Origin: Sphingopyxis sp.
Lineage (GTDB): Bacteria; Pseudomonadota; Alphaproteobacteria; Sphingomonadales; Sphingomonadaceae
DNA length: 18,348 nucleotides
Assembly (NCBI GenBank): GCA_013911715.1
Contig: JACEST010000022.1
Span: forward strand, 1-18,348
Reading direction: 5' to 3'
A program made the translations under genes and the position numbers. Below are positions 7,436 to 14,847 of this stretch, piece after piece (within the stretch, counting starts at the first letter, position 1; every line of letters begins with the position of its first letter). Below the pieces are notes generated by a model that saw only the letters and a list, made by a program, of their open reading frames with translations, did no database searches and was not told the DNA's origin.

Positions 7436-8904
7436 GTGGCCGGGCGTTGGACATTCCCTATGCCTTTGCGCGCCGCCACGGCGTGATCGTTACCGGCGAT
7501 GGTGTTGAGCGGTGGACCGTGACTTTCCGCGACGGCGGCGACCCCGGCGCGTTGGTCGAAGTGAAGCGTTATCTGGCGCGACCGATCGCGGTCGAAACGG
7601 TGGCGGCTGGGGAATTCGACCGCTTGCTGTCCGAACATTATGCGCTCGACGCCGACGCCGCCGCGATGGCCGGGTCGGTCGATGCTGGCGACCTGCTTGG
7701 CGACGGGCTGCCCACCGCCGAAGATTTGCTCGACAGCAGCGACGATGCCCCGGCCATTCGCCTGATCAACGCGGTCATCGCCGAGGCGGTGCGGCAGGGG
7801 GTCAGCGACATTCATATCGAACCCTATGAAACGGGGCTCGTGGTGCGGATGCGCGTCGATGGCGTGCTGCGCGAACATTTGCGCATGCCGCCGCACGTCG
7901 CGCCGGTCGTGGTTAGCCGCATCAAGGTGATGGCGCGGCTCGACATTGCCGAACGCCGTGTGCCGCAGGACGGGCGCATCGGACTGACGCTGGGGGGCAA
8001 AGCGATCGACGTGCGCGTTTCGACCCTGCCAAGCCGCGCGGGTGAGCGCGTCGTGATGCGCATATTGGACAAGGATGCTGCGGGCATTGACCTTGAGGTG
8101 TTGGGGCTGACAGGCAGCGCCGCCGAAGTCATGCAAGAGGCGCTCGGCGAGCCCAATGGCATCATATTGGTCACTGGACCGACCGGGTCGGGCAAGACGA
8201 CGACGCTCTATGGCTGCCTCAAACAGCTGAATGACGGCAAGCGCAATATTTTGACGGTCGAAGACCCGGTCGAATTTGCGGTCGAAGGCATCGGCCAGAC
8301 TCAGGTCAATGCCAAGGTCGGGCTGACTTTCGCCAATGGCCTGCGCGCGATTTTGCGGCAGGATCCGGACGTGGTGATGGTCGGCGAAATCCGCGACCGC
8401 GAAACCGCCGATATTGCAGTGCAGGCATCGCTGACCGGGCATCTGGTGCTGTCCACCGTCCACACCAATGATGCGGTCGGCGCGATTACCCGCCTCAAGG
8501 ATTTGAAGGTCGAACCTTTCCTGCTCGCCTCGACTCTCCGCGCCGTGGTCGCGCAGCGGCTGGTGCGGCGTTTGTGCCCTGACTGCCGCGAACCGGTGCA
8601 AGCCGACCAGAAGGTCGCGGCGCTGCTCGGCATCGACGCCGGATCGGTTGTATGGCGTGCCGCTGGGTGCGATACGTGCGGCAACACGGGCTTTAAGGGG
8701 CGCGTCGGGGTGTTTGAGGCTGTCCGCATCGACGACACCATCCGCCGCTATATCTATGACGGCGGCGACGAAGCAATGATTGCTCGCCATGCTTTCCTGC
8801 GTGCACCCACGCTCGCGGGCGCGGCACGGGCAATGGTGGCGGGCGGGCTGACCACACCGGAAGAGGCGATCCGCGTCGCGCGGCGCGAGGAAATCGATGC
8901 CTGA
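7432..8904 (+). CDS. gspE: T2SS assembly ATPase GspE
   Basis: GspE is the cytoplasmic hexameric ATPase that powers pseudopilus assembly. The 490-residue protein has a divergent N-terminal domain that docks on GspL/GspF (about 1-100) followed by the secretion-ATPase core. Walker A is GPTGSGKT (249-256). The Asp box and the Walker B region ILRQDPDVVMVGEIRD (307-322) are intact, with the catalytic-site Glu in GEIRD. A His box (TGHLVLSTVHTND) follows. The zinc-binding tetracysteine motif typical of GspE is present as C382-x2-C385 and C413-x2-C416. The ATG at 7432 overlaps the gspD stop (ATGA), which favours translational coupling. The 3' end overlaps gspF by 8 nt. Every key residue expected of an active enzyme is present. 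Confidence 0.96.
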   Translation: MSGRALDIPYAFARRHGVIVTGDGVERWTVTFRDGGDPGALVEVKRYLARPIAVETVAAGEFDRLLSEHYALDADAAAMAGSVDAGDLLGDGLPTAEDLLDSSDDAPAIRLINAVIAEAVRQGVSDIHIEPYETGLVVRMRVDGVLREHLRMPPHVAPVVVSRIKVMARLDIAERRVPQDGRIGLTLGGKAIDVRVSTLPSRAGERVVMRILDKDAAGIDLEVLGLTGSAAEVMQEALGEPNGIILVTGPTGSGKTTTLYGCLKQLNDGKRNILTVEDPVEFAVEGIGQTQVNAKVGLTFANGLRAILRQDPDVVMVGEIRDRETADIAVQASLTGHLVLSTVHTNDAVGAITRLKDLKVEPFLLASTLRAVVAQRLVRRLCPDCREPVQADQKVAALLGIDAGSVVWRAAGCDTCGNTGFKGRVGVFEAVRIDDTIRRYIYDGGDEAMIARHAFLRAPTLAGAARAMVAGGLTTPEEAIRVARREEIDA

Positions 8905-10111
8905 TTTTGCCTGGCGCGCGATCGACGCGAAGGGCCGCGAAACCAAAGGGCAGTTGACCGCCGCCGACGAGGGCGCAGCGCGGCGCGCGCTGACCGATCG
9001 GCAGTTGCACGTCGTTGCGCTCGTGCCCGGCAAGGCGGCGTCACCGGGACTGGTGGCGAATTGGCGGCGCGGAAAAGCAATGTCGGCCAAGCAGCTCGCG
9101 CTGTTCACTCGCCAGCTCGCGACGCTGAGCGAGGTTGCTCCGCTCGAAGAATCGCTGCGAACGCTCGGCCGCCAGTCGGAGGGCGAGGGCGCGCGGCGGA
9201 TTATCGGCGCGGTGCATGCGGGCCTGGTCGAAGGCCGTCCGCTCGCCGATGCGATGGGCCGCGAGGCCAAAAGTTTTCCGCCGCTCTATCGGGCGATGGT
9301 GTCGGCGGGCGAGCAAACCGGCGCGCTGGCACCAATATTGGCGCGGCTGGCGCAGCTGCTCGAACGGCAGGCCGAGGTCCGCGGCAAGCTGATCGCCGCA
9401 CTCGCTTATCCCGTGGTGCTGGCGATCGTTGCCATTGGCGTTGTCGCTGCGCTGATGATCTTCGTCGTCCCGCGCGTGGTTGAACAGTTTGACGATACGG
9501 GCGCGCCATTGCCCCCTTTGACCAATGCGGTGATTGGCCTGTCGGAATTTCTGGCGGGCTGGTGGTGGGCGTTGCTGCTGGTCATCGCGGGTCTGGTTGC
9601 CGTGGCCGGACAGTTGCTGCGCAATCCCGATATCCGCCGCCGTTTCGACGCGCGGTTGCTGCGCTTGCCGCTGCTCGGTCGGCTGCTGCGCGATCTCAAT
9701 GCCGCGCGCTTCGCCCGCACATTGGCGACGATGGTGGGCAGCCGCCTGCCGCTGGTCGAAGGTCTGCGCCTGACCGTGCCGACGGTACGCAACCAGGCGC
9801 TGGCCAGCGCGACCGCGACGCTCGTGGAGCAGGTCCGTGCGGGGGGCAGCCTGTCGGCGGGCCTGCGCGATGCCGGAGTCTTTCCGCCGCTGCTCGTCTA
9901 TATGACCGCGAGCGGCGAGAGCGCCGGTCGGCTGGAGGTGATGCTTGAACGCGCCGCCGATTATCTTGAGCGCGAATTTGATCGTTTCACAGCCGCGTCA
10001 ATGGCATTACTGGAACCGGTCATCATTGTCATAATGGGGTCATGCGTTGCGCTCATCATCTTGGCAATCCTGCTTCCCATCCTGCAATTGCAATCATTGA
10101 CGGGTTTATAG
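8897..10111 (+). CDS. gspF: T2SS inner-membrane platform protein GspF
   Basis: GspF is the polytopic inner-membrane core on which pseudopilins are assembled and which contacts GspE. The 404-residue protein has the usual two repeated cytoplasmic GspF domains (about 70-190 and 270-395), each followed by hydrophobic segments. Clear membrane helices lie at about 168-191, 218-241 and 368-398. The motif TRQLATLSEVAPLEESL near residue 72 and its second-half counterpart ARFARTLATMVGSRLPLVEGL are typical of the family. The ATG at 8897 lies inside the end of gspE (8-nt overlap). The stop is only 6 nt before the furthest upstream gspG start. Confidence 0.95.
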   Translation: MPDFAWRAIDAKGRETKGQLTAADEGAARRALTDRQLHVVALVPGKAASPGLVANWRRGKAMSAKQLALFTRQLATLSEVAPLEESLRTLGRQSEGEGARRIIGAVHAGLVEGRPLADAMGREAKSFPPLYRAMVSAGEQTGALAPILARLAQLLERQAEVRGKLIAALAYPVVLAIVAIGVVAALMIFVVPRVVEQFDDTGAPLPPLTNAVIGLSEFLAGWWWALLLVIAGLVAVAGQLLRNPDIRRRFDARLLRLPLLGRLLRDLNAARFARTLATMVGSRLPLVEGLRLTVPTVRNQALASATATLVEQVRAGGSLSAGLRDAGVFPPLLVYMTASGESAGRLEVMLERAADYLEREFDRFTAASMALLEPVIIVIMGSCVALIILAILLPILQLQSLTGL

Positions 10112-10117
10112 TTTTCG

Positions 10118-10609
10118 ATGACGCTTTTCCGGCTTATGCTGCGCCTCATGACCGACATGTCGCGCCCCCGACCCCCGCATCGCAAGCAAAGTGAGCAGGG
10201 GTTTACCCTCACCGAACTGATGGTGGTGATTTTCATCATCGGCCTGCTCGCCACCGTGGTGCTGATCAATGTGCTGCCCAGCCAGGACCGCTCGATGGTG
10301 ACCAAGGCCGAGGCTGATATCGCCACGCTCGAACAGGCGCTTGAACTCTACCGGCTCGACAATCTGGCCTATCCGGGGACCAGCGACGGGCTGAATGCCC
10401 TGATTTCCGCCCCGGCGAGCATCGCCGATCCGTCACGCTATCGCCGCGGCGGCTATATCAAACGCCTGCCCGAAGACCCCTGGGGGCGCCCCTATCAATA
10501 TCAGGCACCGGCGCCCGGTGGCGCGCCATTCGATGTCTGGTCGCTGGGCGCCGATGGCGCGCCCGGCGGGACCGAGGAAAATGCGGATATCCGCTCCAGC
10601 GCGCCCTAG
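10118..10609 (+). CDS. gspG: T2SS major pseudopilin GspG
   Basis: GspG is the main subunit of the pseudopilus. The type IV prepilin signal is EQG|FTLTELMVVIFIIGLLA, with cleavage after G28 and the conserved Glu at mature position 5 (E33). The hydrophobic helix is followed by a globular domain with the family motif YRLDNLAYPGTSDGLNALI. The Asp/Gly-rich C-terminal loop (WSLGADGAPGGTEENADI) is where GspG proteins bind calcium. The ATG at 10118 gives a 28-residue leader, longer than usual. In-frame ATGs at 10136, 10148 and 10157 would give shorter, more typical leaders, and no strong Shine-Dalgarno decides between them. The TAG stop at 10607-10609 coincides with the left end of the inverted-repeat element, so the last bases may derive from the insertion. 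Confidence 0.95.
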   Translation: MTLFRLMLRLMTDMSRPRPPHRKQSEQGFTLTELMVVIFIIGLLATVVLINVLPSQDRSMVTKAEADIATLEQALELYRLDNLAYPGTSDGLNALISAPASIADPSRYRRGGYIKRLPEDPWGRPYQYQAPAPGGAPFDVWSLGADGAPGGTEENADIRSSAP

Positions 10610-10876
10610 ACCGTGATGACGCTAGATTGGTCCGCCGTGATTGCTGCTGGAGGCTTCTCGGCGAGGAAGGATGCGCTGGGCGGACCGGTGGTCCGTCCAA
10701 GCAGCCTGACGATGACCGAGGGACCTCCAGCAGCAACCCCGAAGGGGCGGGCCCCTTTTGGCCGATCACTTCGTCGCTCGTCAGTCACAATGCTTCGGCA
10801 TGGCTCCCTCCTCGCTTCTCGTGCTCGGCCAAAATCGGCTCCGTCACGGCGGGCCAATCTAGCGTCATCACGGTCT
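10608..10876. mobile_element. MITE-like structured element with 33-bp terminal inverted repeats
   Basis: The left arm (10608-10640, AGACCGTGATGACGCTAGAT...) and right arm (10844-10876) are inverted copies that match at 32 of 33 positions. Further nested inverted repeats lie inside. TTGCTGCTGGAGG (10641-10653) pairs with 10724-10736. TTTTGGCCGA (10756-10765) pairs with 10825-10834. A 10-bp hairpin spans 10677-10699, an AAGGGG/CCCCTT hairpin spans 10742-10757, and ATGC-TTCG-GCAT (10790-10801) carries a UUCG tetraloop. It encodes no transposase and has no clear target-site duplication: the immediate flanks CGCCCT and TGCGCG differ. The size, TIRs and lack of coding content fit a non-autonomous miniature element. 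A structured regulatory RNA or a REP-type cluster are alternatives. It separates gspG from gspH where neighbouring genes overlap. Confidence 0.75.
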
Positions 10877-11323
10877 TGCGCGCGGCCATCGGGCTTTACC
10901 CTCGTCGAATTGATGGTGGTGCTGGCGGTGCTGGCACTCACCGCGACGGTCGTCATCCTGACCATTCCGGGCAGCAATGCGCGGGTGACCGAAGAGGCCG
11001 ACCGGCTGGCGGTGCGCATCGCTGCCTTGCGCGATTTGGCGATTGTCGAGGGGCGGCCGATGGCGCTGGTGATCAGCCCGTCGGGCTATGCCTTTGAACG
11101 GCGCGAAGCGTCGGGCTGGGCCGACCTGCCCGGGCGCGGATTTGGCCGCCACGATTGGCCGCGCGGCGTGGGCCTGACCGAATCGGCGGGTGATGGGCCA
11201 ATGCGCATTGCGTTCGACCCGGTCGGGCTGACCAGCGCGCGTCGCGAGCTTGTCATTAGTGACGGTGATGTCACCGCGCGGCTCAGTGTGAGCACGACTG
11301 GCGAGGTGGTGCGCGGTGAATGA
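10613..11323 (+). CDS. gspH: T2SS minor pseudopilin GspH with abnormal, element-derived leader
   Basis: GspH is a minor pseudopilin near the pseudopilus tip. The mature part is normal: SG|FTLVELMVVLAVLALTA with cleavage after G94, the conserved Glu at E99 and about 143 mature residues. The region before G94 is not a normal 5-15-residue leader. No ATG, GTG or TTG lies in frame between the right end of the inverted-repeat element (10876) and the cleavage Gly codon (10892). Translation must therefore begin inside the element, at GTG 10613, ATG 10616, GTG 10688, ATG 10712 or ATG 10790; the furthest is given here. The shortest of these gives a 35-residue leader that is basic and lacks a normal Shine-Dalgarno. 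GspO would still be expected to remove it. The stop overlaps the gspI start by 8 nt. Identity is certain; the start is not. Confidence 0.85.
   Translation: MMTLDWSAVIAAGGFSARKDALGGPVVRPSSLTMTEGPPAATPKGRAPFGRSLRRSSVTMLRHGSLLASRARPKSAPSRRANLASSRSCARPSGFTLVELMVVLAVLALTATVVILTIPGSNARVTEEADRLAVRIAALRDLAIVEGRPMALVISPSGYAFERREASGWADLPGRGFGRHDWPRGVGLTESAGDGPMRIAFDPVGLTSARRELVISDGDVTARLSVSTTGEVVRGE
10742..10759 (+). terminator. Terminator-like hairpin inside the gspG/gspH element
   Basis: AAGGGG (10742-10747) and CCCCTT (10752-10757) form a 6-bp stem closing the loop CGGG, and the T-run reaches 10759 (four Ts). The stem is short and the T-run modest, so it would be a weak intrinsic terminator or pause site on the + strand. 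It lies between the major pseudopilin gene and the minor pseudopilin genes. Confidence 0.35.
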
Positions 11324-11672
11324 GCGCGGCTTTACCCTGCTTGAGATGCTCGTCGCGCTGGCGGTGATCAGCGTCGCGGCGCTGACGCTGGTCAGGCTCG
11401 ATGCCTTTGCGGTGCGCAGCTCAGCCGACCTTGATGCGCGCACGCTGGCGCAGGTGGTCGCGCAGAATGAGGCGGTGGCACTGTGGACTGACCCTGCGCC
11501 GCCGACCATCGGCAATAGCGTTACGGCGGCTGAAAATGGTGGGCGGCGCTTTCGTGTGGTACGCCGTGTGGCGCGCACCGCGGACGCCAATCTGCTGCGC
11601 ATTGACCTGATTGTCCGCGCCGAGCCGGGGCCGGGACAGGCGGCGCTGACCATCATCCGGCCCGCGCGATGA
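11316..11672 (+). CDS. gspI: T2SS minor pseudopilin GspI
   Basis: GspI nucleates the GspI-J-K tip complex. The 118-residue protein has a minimal 5-residue leader and the prepilin motif MNERG|FTLLEMLVALAVISVAALTL, with Glu at mature position 5. A short globular domain of typical family length follows. The start is GTG at 11316, inside the end of gspH. No ATG lies before the cleavage motif, which fixes this start. The stop overlaps the gspJ ATG (ATGA). Confidence 0.93.
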   Translation: MNERGFTLLEMLVALAVISVAALTLVRLDAFAVRSSADLDARTLAQVVAQNEAVALWTDPAPPTIGNSVTAAENGGRRFRVVRRVARTADANLLRIDLIVRAEPGPGQAALTIIRPAR

Positions 11673-12289
11673 AGGGGTGCCCGCCTGCGGAGCGCGGTTT
11701 CACGCTGGTCGAAATGCTTGTCGCGCTCAGCATTTTTGCGGTGATCGCCAGCATCGGCGTCGGCCTGCTGCGCGCGTCGGTCGACACACAGGGTGCGGTG
11801 CAGGACCGGCTCGGCGCGATGGGTGCGGTCAACCGCTTGCGGTCGGTAATGGCCAATGATCTGGCGCAAGCGACGCTGCGCCCCGCGCGCGGACCCGATG
11901 GCAGCAGTTTGCCAGCGTTTCAGGGCGACGGGCAGGGCTTTGCCTTTGTCCATCGCGGGCGATCGACGGTCGATGCCGGGGGCGTGCCCGCAGTGCAGCG
12001 CGTTGAATATCGGCTGACCGAAGGCGAATGGCGGCGCGCTGGCGCGGTGCGTACCGACGGCGTCGCGCTGGCCGAGGGCGACGCCCTGGCGCGCGATGTT
12101 ACCAATGTGACGCTGCGTTACCGCGATGCGCGCGGGGCGTGGCAGCCGAGCTGGTCGTCGGCGCCGGAGCAACGCTTGCCCACGGCGGTCGAATTGTCGC
12201 TGACGCGGGGCAGCCGTGCGCCGCTGGTACTGCGGTTTCAGACCGGGCCGGTGTTACTGCCAGCGCCGCCACCGGGAGCCCAGCCATGA
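11669..12289 (+). CDS. gspJ: T2SS minor pseudopilin GspJ
   Basis: GspJ is a tip pseudopilin that packs with GspI and GspK. The 206-residue protein shows the leader MKGCPPAERG followed by FTLVEMLVALSIFAVIASIG, with Glu at mature position 5 and a 9-residue gap-free hydrophobic core after it. The globular domain contains NRLRSVMANDLAQA and VQRVEYRLTEGEWRR, both in keeping with GspJ, and has the family's usual length. The ATG overlaps the gspI stop by 4 nt and the stop overlaps the gspK ATG by 4 nt. The leader carries a Cys at residue 4, which is incidental because the leader is removed. Confidence 0.93.
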   Translation: MKGCPPAERGFTLVEMLVALSIFAVIASIGVGLLRASVDTQGAVQDRLGAMGAVNRLRSVMANDLAQATLRPARGPDGSSLPAFQGDGQGFAFVHRGRSTVDAGGVPAVQRVEYRLTEGEWRRAGAVRTDGVALAEGDALARDVTNVTLRYRDARGAWQPSWSSAPEQRLPTAVELSLTRGSRAPLVLRFQTGPVLLPAPPPGAQP

Positions 12290-13260
12290 CGCCGGTTTCC
12301 GAACGCGGCGCCGCACTGCTCAGCGTGTTGTTGCTTGTCGCGGTGATGGCGGTGATTGCCGCGACCGCGCTCGACCGGCTGACACTGGCGACGCGGCTGG
12401 CAAGCGCGGCGGCGTCGGGCGACCAGGCGCGCGCCTTTGCCTATGCCGGCGAGGCGCTGGTGCTGCGCCGGGCGGACGACATTGCGCAGAGCCGCGACAA
12501 TGGCTGGCTGGTGCGCGACTATCCGCTGCCGCTGCCGGGGGGGCAGGCGACGGGACGATTGTCGGATGCGACCAACTGTTTCAACCTGAATGCACTGGTC
12601 GCGGCAGCGGGGCCGGGGCGCTTCACCCAGCGACCGCTGGCGGTCGAGCAATTTGCCGACCTTGCCCGGCTAGCGGGGATTAACGAGGGCGAAGCCGCCG
12701 CCATCGCCGCTGCCACCGCCGACTGGATCGACAGCGACGCCATCGAGGCACCGCTGGGCGCAGAGGATGAGGTCTATCGCAGCCTGACGCCTGCTTATCT
12801 GCCCGCCAACACGCTGATGGCCGATGTCAGCGAGCTAAAAGCGGTGCACGGGGTAACTGCGGCGCATTATGCGCGGCTGCGGCCCTTGATTTGCGTGCTG
12901 CCGGTGACCGATCCGGTGCAGATCAACGTCAACACGCTGCGCCCGACCGAGGCGGTGCTGGTGGCGGCATTATGGGCCGATTCGCTGTCGCTGGGGCAGG
13001 TGCGTTCGGTGCTGGCCGCGCGCCCGCGTGGCGGCTATGGCAGCGCGACGCGATTCTGGCAGGCTGCCCCGTTGCAGGGGCTGACGCCGCCGCAGGATGT
13101 CGCCGAGCAAATCGTGGTGTCGCCGCGCTGGATCGTGCTGACCAGCCGGGTTGTGATGGGGGATAGTGAGTTGGACGTGCGCAGCCTGATCGATGTGCGC
13201 CGCGACCGCCCCAATGCCGTGCCGCAAATTGTCGCGCGCCAATTTGGTTTGACCGACTGA
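12286..13260 (+). CDS. gspK: T2SS minor pseudopilin GspK
   Basis: GspK is the large pseudopilin capping the pseudopilus. The 324-residue protein begins MTPVSERG|AALLSVLLLVAVMAVIAATA. Mature position 5 is Ser rather than Glu; the absence of Glu5 is a known trait of GspK and not a defect. The inserted alpha-domain typical of GspK is present, with TNCFNLNALVAAAG near residue 97 and the later segment DPVQINVNTLRPTEAVLVAAL. The ATG at 12286 overlaps the gspJ stop (ATGA). A longer frame runs upstream through gspJ but would bury the prepilin motif, so it was rejected as the start. The stop is 1 nt before the gspL ATG. Confidence 0.94.
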   Translation: MTPVSERGAALLSVLLLVAVMAVIAATALDRLTLATRLASAAASGDQARAFAYAGEALVLRRADDIAQSRDNGWLVRDYPLPLPGGQATGRLSDATNCFNLNALVAAAGPGRFTQRPLAVEQFADLARLAGINEGEAAAIAAATADWIDSDAIEAPLGAEDEVYRSLTPAYLPANTLMADVSELKAVHGVTAAHYARLRPLICVLPVTDPVQINVNTLRPTEAVLVAALWADSLSLGQVRSVLAARPRGGYGSATRFWQAAPLQGLTPPQDVAEQIVVSPRWIVLTSRVVMGDSELDVRSLIDVRRDRPNAVPQIVARQFGLTD

Positions 13261-13261
13261 G

Positions 13262-14380
13262 ATGACGGCGGTGCTGGTCCTGATGCTGCCCGAGCGCGGC
13301 GGCGATGATGCCGGGGCTATCCGGCACTGGTGGCGGGTCGCTGATGGCGGCGTGACCGACAGCGGCAGCGAGGGCGGCTGGACCCATTTTCTGGATGACG
13401 CGCCCGGCATTATCGCGCTGGCTCCCGCTGGCGACGCGCCGGTCAGTTGGATCAGCCTGCCGGGGCTGGCCCCGTTGCAGGCGGCTGCGGCTGCGCGATT
13501 GCAAATGGCCGAAGCGGCGCTGGGCGATGCAGCGGACCAACATGTCGCGGCGGGCCTGCCTGATAGCGGCGGGCAAGTTCCGGCATCGGCGGTAGCGCGC
13601 AGCACGATGGATATGTGGTTGGCGCAGCTGGCGCTGGCCGGTGCGTCGCCGCGGGTGCTGGTCCCCGTTGCCGCGCTGGTGCCGCAACCGGATGATGGTC
13701 GCGCCATCCGTGCAATGATAGGCAATAGCGCCTTGCTGCGCACCGCATCGCTGTGTGCCGAAGCCGATCCGGTGGTCGATGCACTGCGGCTGGGCGACTT
13801 GGCGGGAGCGGACGCCGACGACGGTGCCGTCGCCGGGTGGCTGGCGGCCCTCGCCGAGCATGTACCGCTCGACCTGCTCAGCGGCGACTATGCGCCGCGT
13901 CGCCCGAGCGCGCTGTCGGGCGACATGCGCCGCTGGCTGGTGCGGCTGACGGCGGCGCTGGCCGTGCTGACACTTGCGGTGCCGCTGGTGCAGGCGTGGC
14001 AACTCGCACGCGGGACGAGCGCGGCTGATGCGCGCAGCATTGCGGCGGCGGCAGCGGTCGGGGCCAAAGGCGACGATGCTGCGGCCGCCGAGGCCGCGCT
14101 TGACCAATTGCTTGCTGCGCGCGGCGGCGGGCCGCTTGCGCTGTCAGCACCGCTCGGCGGGCTGTACCAGAGCCTGAAGGATCATCCGGCGGTCGCGGTG
14201 CGGTCGCTGAGCCATGCCAGCAACGGCACGCTGTCGGTGACGCTCGCCTCGCCGCGCATCGAGGATGTCAATGAGGTGCTGAAGGCACTGCAAGCGCGTG
14301 GCTATACGATCACGGCGCAGGCCATGCAGGGCGGCGACGGGATGCAGATGGGCAGCGTGACGATAAGGGCCGTGCCATGA
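13262..14380 (+). CDS. gspL: T2SS platform protein GspL
   Basis: GspL recruits GspE to the inner membrane and pairs with GspM. The 372-residue protein has a cytoplasmic actin-like N-terminal domain (about 1-220), one transmembrane helix (about 223-246, WLVRLTAALAVLTLAVPLVQ) and a small periplasmic ferredoxin-like domain. That last domain includes SHASNGTLSVTLASPRIEDV and ends GSVTIRAVP. The sequence is more diverged than that of its neighbours, which is usual for GspL. Gene order (after gspK, before gspM) and topology make the call firm. The 3' end overlaps the gspM ATG by 4 nt. Confidence 0.88.
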   Translation: MTAVLVLMLPERGGDDAGAIRHWWRVADGGVTDSGSEGGWTHFLDDAPGIIALAPAGDAPVSWISLPGLAPLQAAAAARLQMAEAALGDAADQHVAAGLPDSGGQVPASAVARSTMDMWLAQLALAGASPRVLVPVAALVPQPDDGRAIRAMIGNSALLRTASLCAEADPVVDALRLGDLAGADADDGAVAGWLAALAEHVPLDLLSGDYAPRRPSALSGDMRRWLVRLTAALAVLTLAVPLVQAWQLARGTSAADARSIAAAAAVGAKGDDAAAAEAALDQLLAARGGGPLALSAPLGGLYQSLKDHPAVAVRSLSHASNGTLSVTLASPRIEDVNEVLKALQARGYTITAQAMQGGDGMQMGSVTIRAVP

Positions 14381-14847
14381 TGGCGTCGTTGACTCGGTGG
14401 TGGCAGCCGCTGTCTGGCCGTGAAAAGCGGCTGGTGGGGATCGCGGGCGTGCTGGCGGCGGCGGTACTGCTGTGGCTGATCGTGCGGCCACTGGTTGGCT
14501 ATTTGGGCGGCCTGGGCGAAGAGCATCGCATGGCCGTCGAGCGCGCCGCGCGGGTCGAGGCCAAGGCGGCATTGCTCAAATCGGGTACAGCGCCCGTAGC
14601 GACGGCGGTAGCGGGCTCGCTCGACCAATGGCTGGTGCAAAGCGCGGGCGACACCGGCCTGACGCTTGACCGCAACGAGGCGCGCGGTGAGGCGGCGGCG
14701 ACCATCGCCATCGCCTCGGCGCGCGCGCCGGCGCTGATGGGCTGGCTGGCGTCGCTCGAGGCGCAGGGGCTGGTGCTTGACCGCGTCGCCATTACGCCTG
14801 GAACCGACGGGTCGGTGGGCGTCACCGCAGAGGTGCGGCGGCCATGA
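14377..14847 (+). CDS. gspM: T2SS platform protein GspM
   Basis: GspM is a bitopic inner-membrane protein that stabilises GspL. The 156-residue protein has the family-type N-terminus WWQPLSGREKRLVGIAG, a transmembrane helix (about 20-38) and a periplasmic domain with the ferredoxin-like alternation of strands and helices. The segment PALMGWLASLEAQGLVLDRVAI corresponds to the conserved GspM C-terminal region. The ATG at 14377 overlaps the gspL stop, and the stop overlaps the gspN ATG. Length is typical. Confidence 0.9.
   Translation: MMASLTRWWQPLSGREKRLVGIAGVLAAAVLLWLIVRPLVGYLGGLGEEHRMAVERAARVEAKAALLKSGTAPVATAVAGSLDQWLVQSAGDTGLTLDRNEARGEAAATIAIASARAPALMGWLASLEAQGLVLDRVAITPGTDGSVGVTAEVRRP

Noticed and set aside
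7288..9270. 660-residue open frame on the - strand opposite gspD/gspE/gspF
   Set aside because: It lies wholly antisense to three confidently identified T2SS genes, has no recognisable domain, and is Arg/Ala/His-rich as expected for a GC-rich shadow frame.
12028..12285. Upstream extension of gspK into gspJ
   Set aside because: The prepilin motif requires a start just before it, and the ATG at 12286 overlaps the gspJ stop like the neighbouring junctions.
12286..12330. Missing Glu at mature position 5 of GspK as a defect
   Set aside because: Absence of this Glu is a normal feature of GspK pseudopilins, which sit at the tip.
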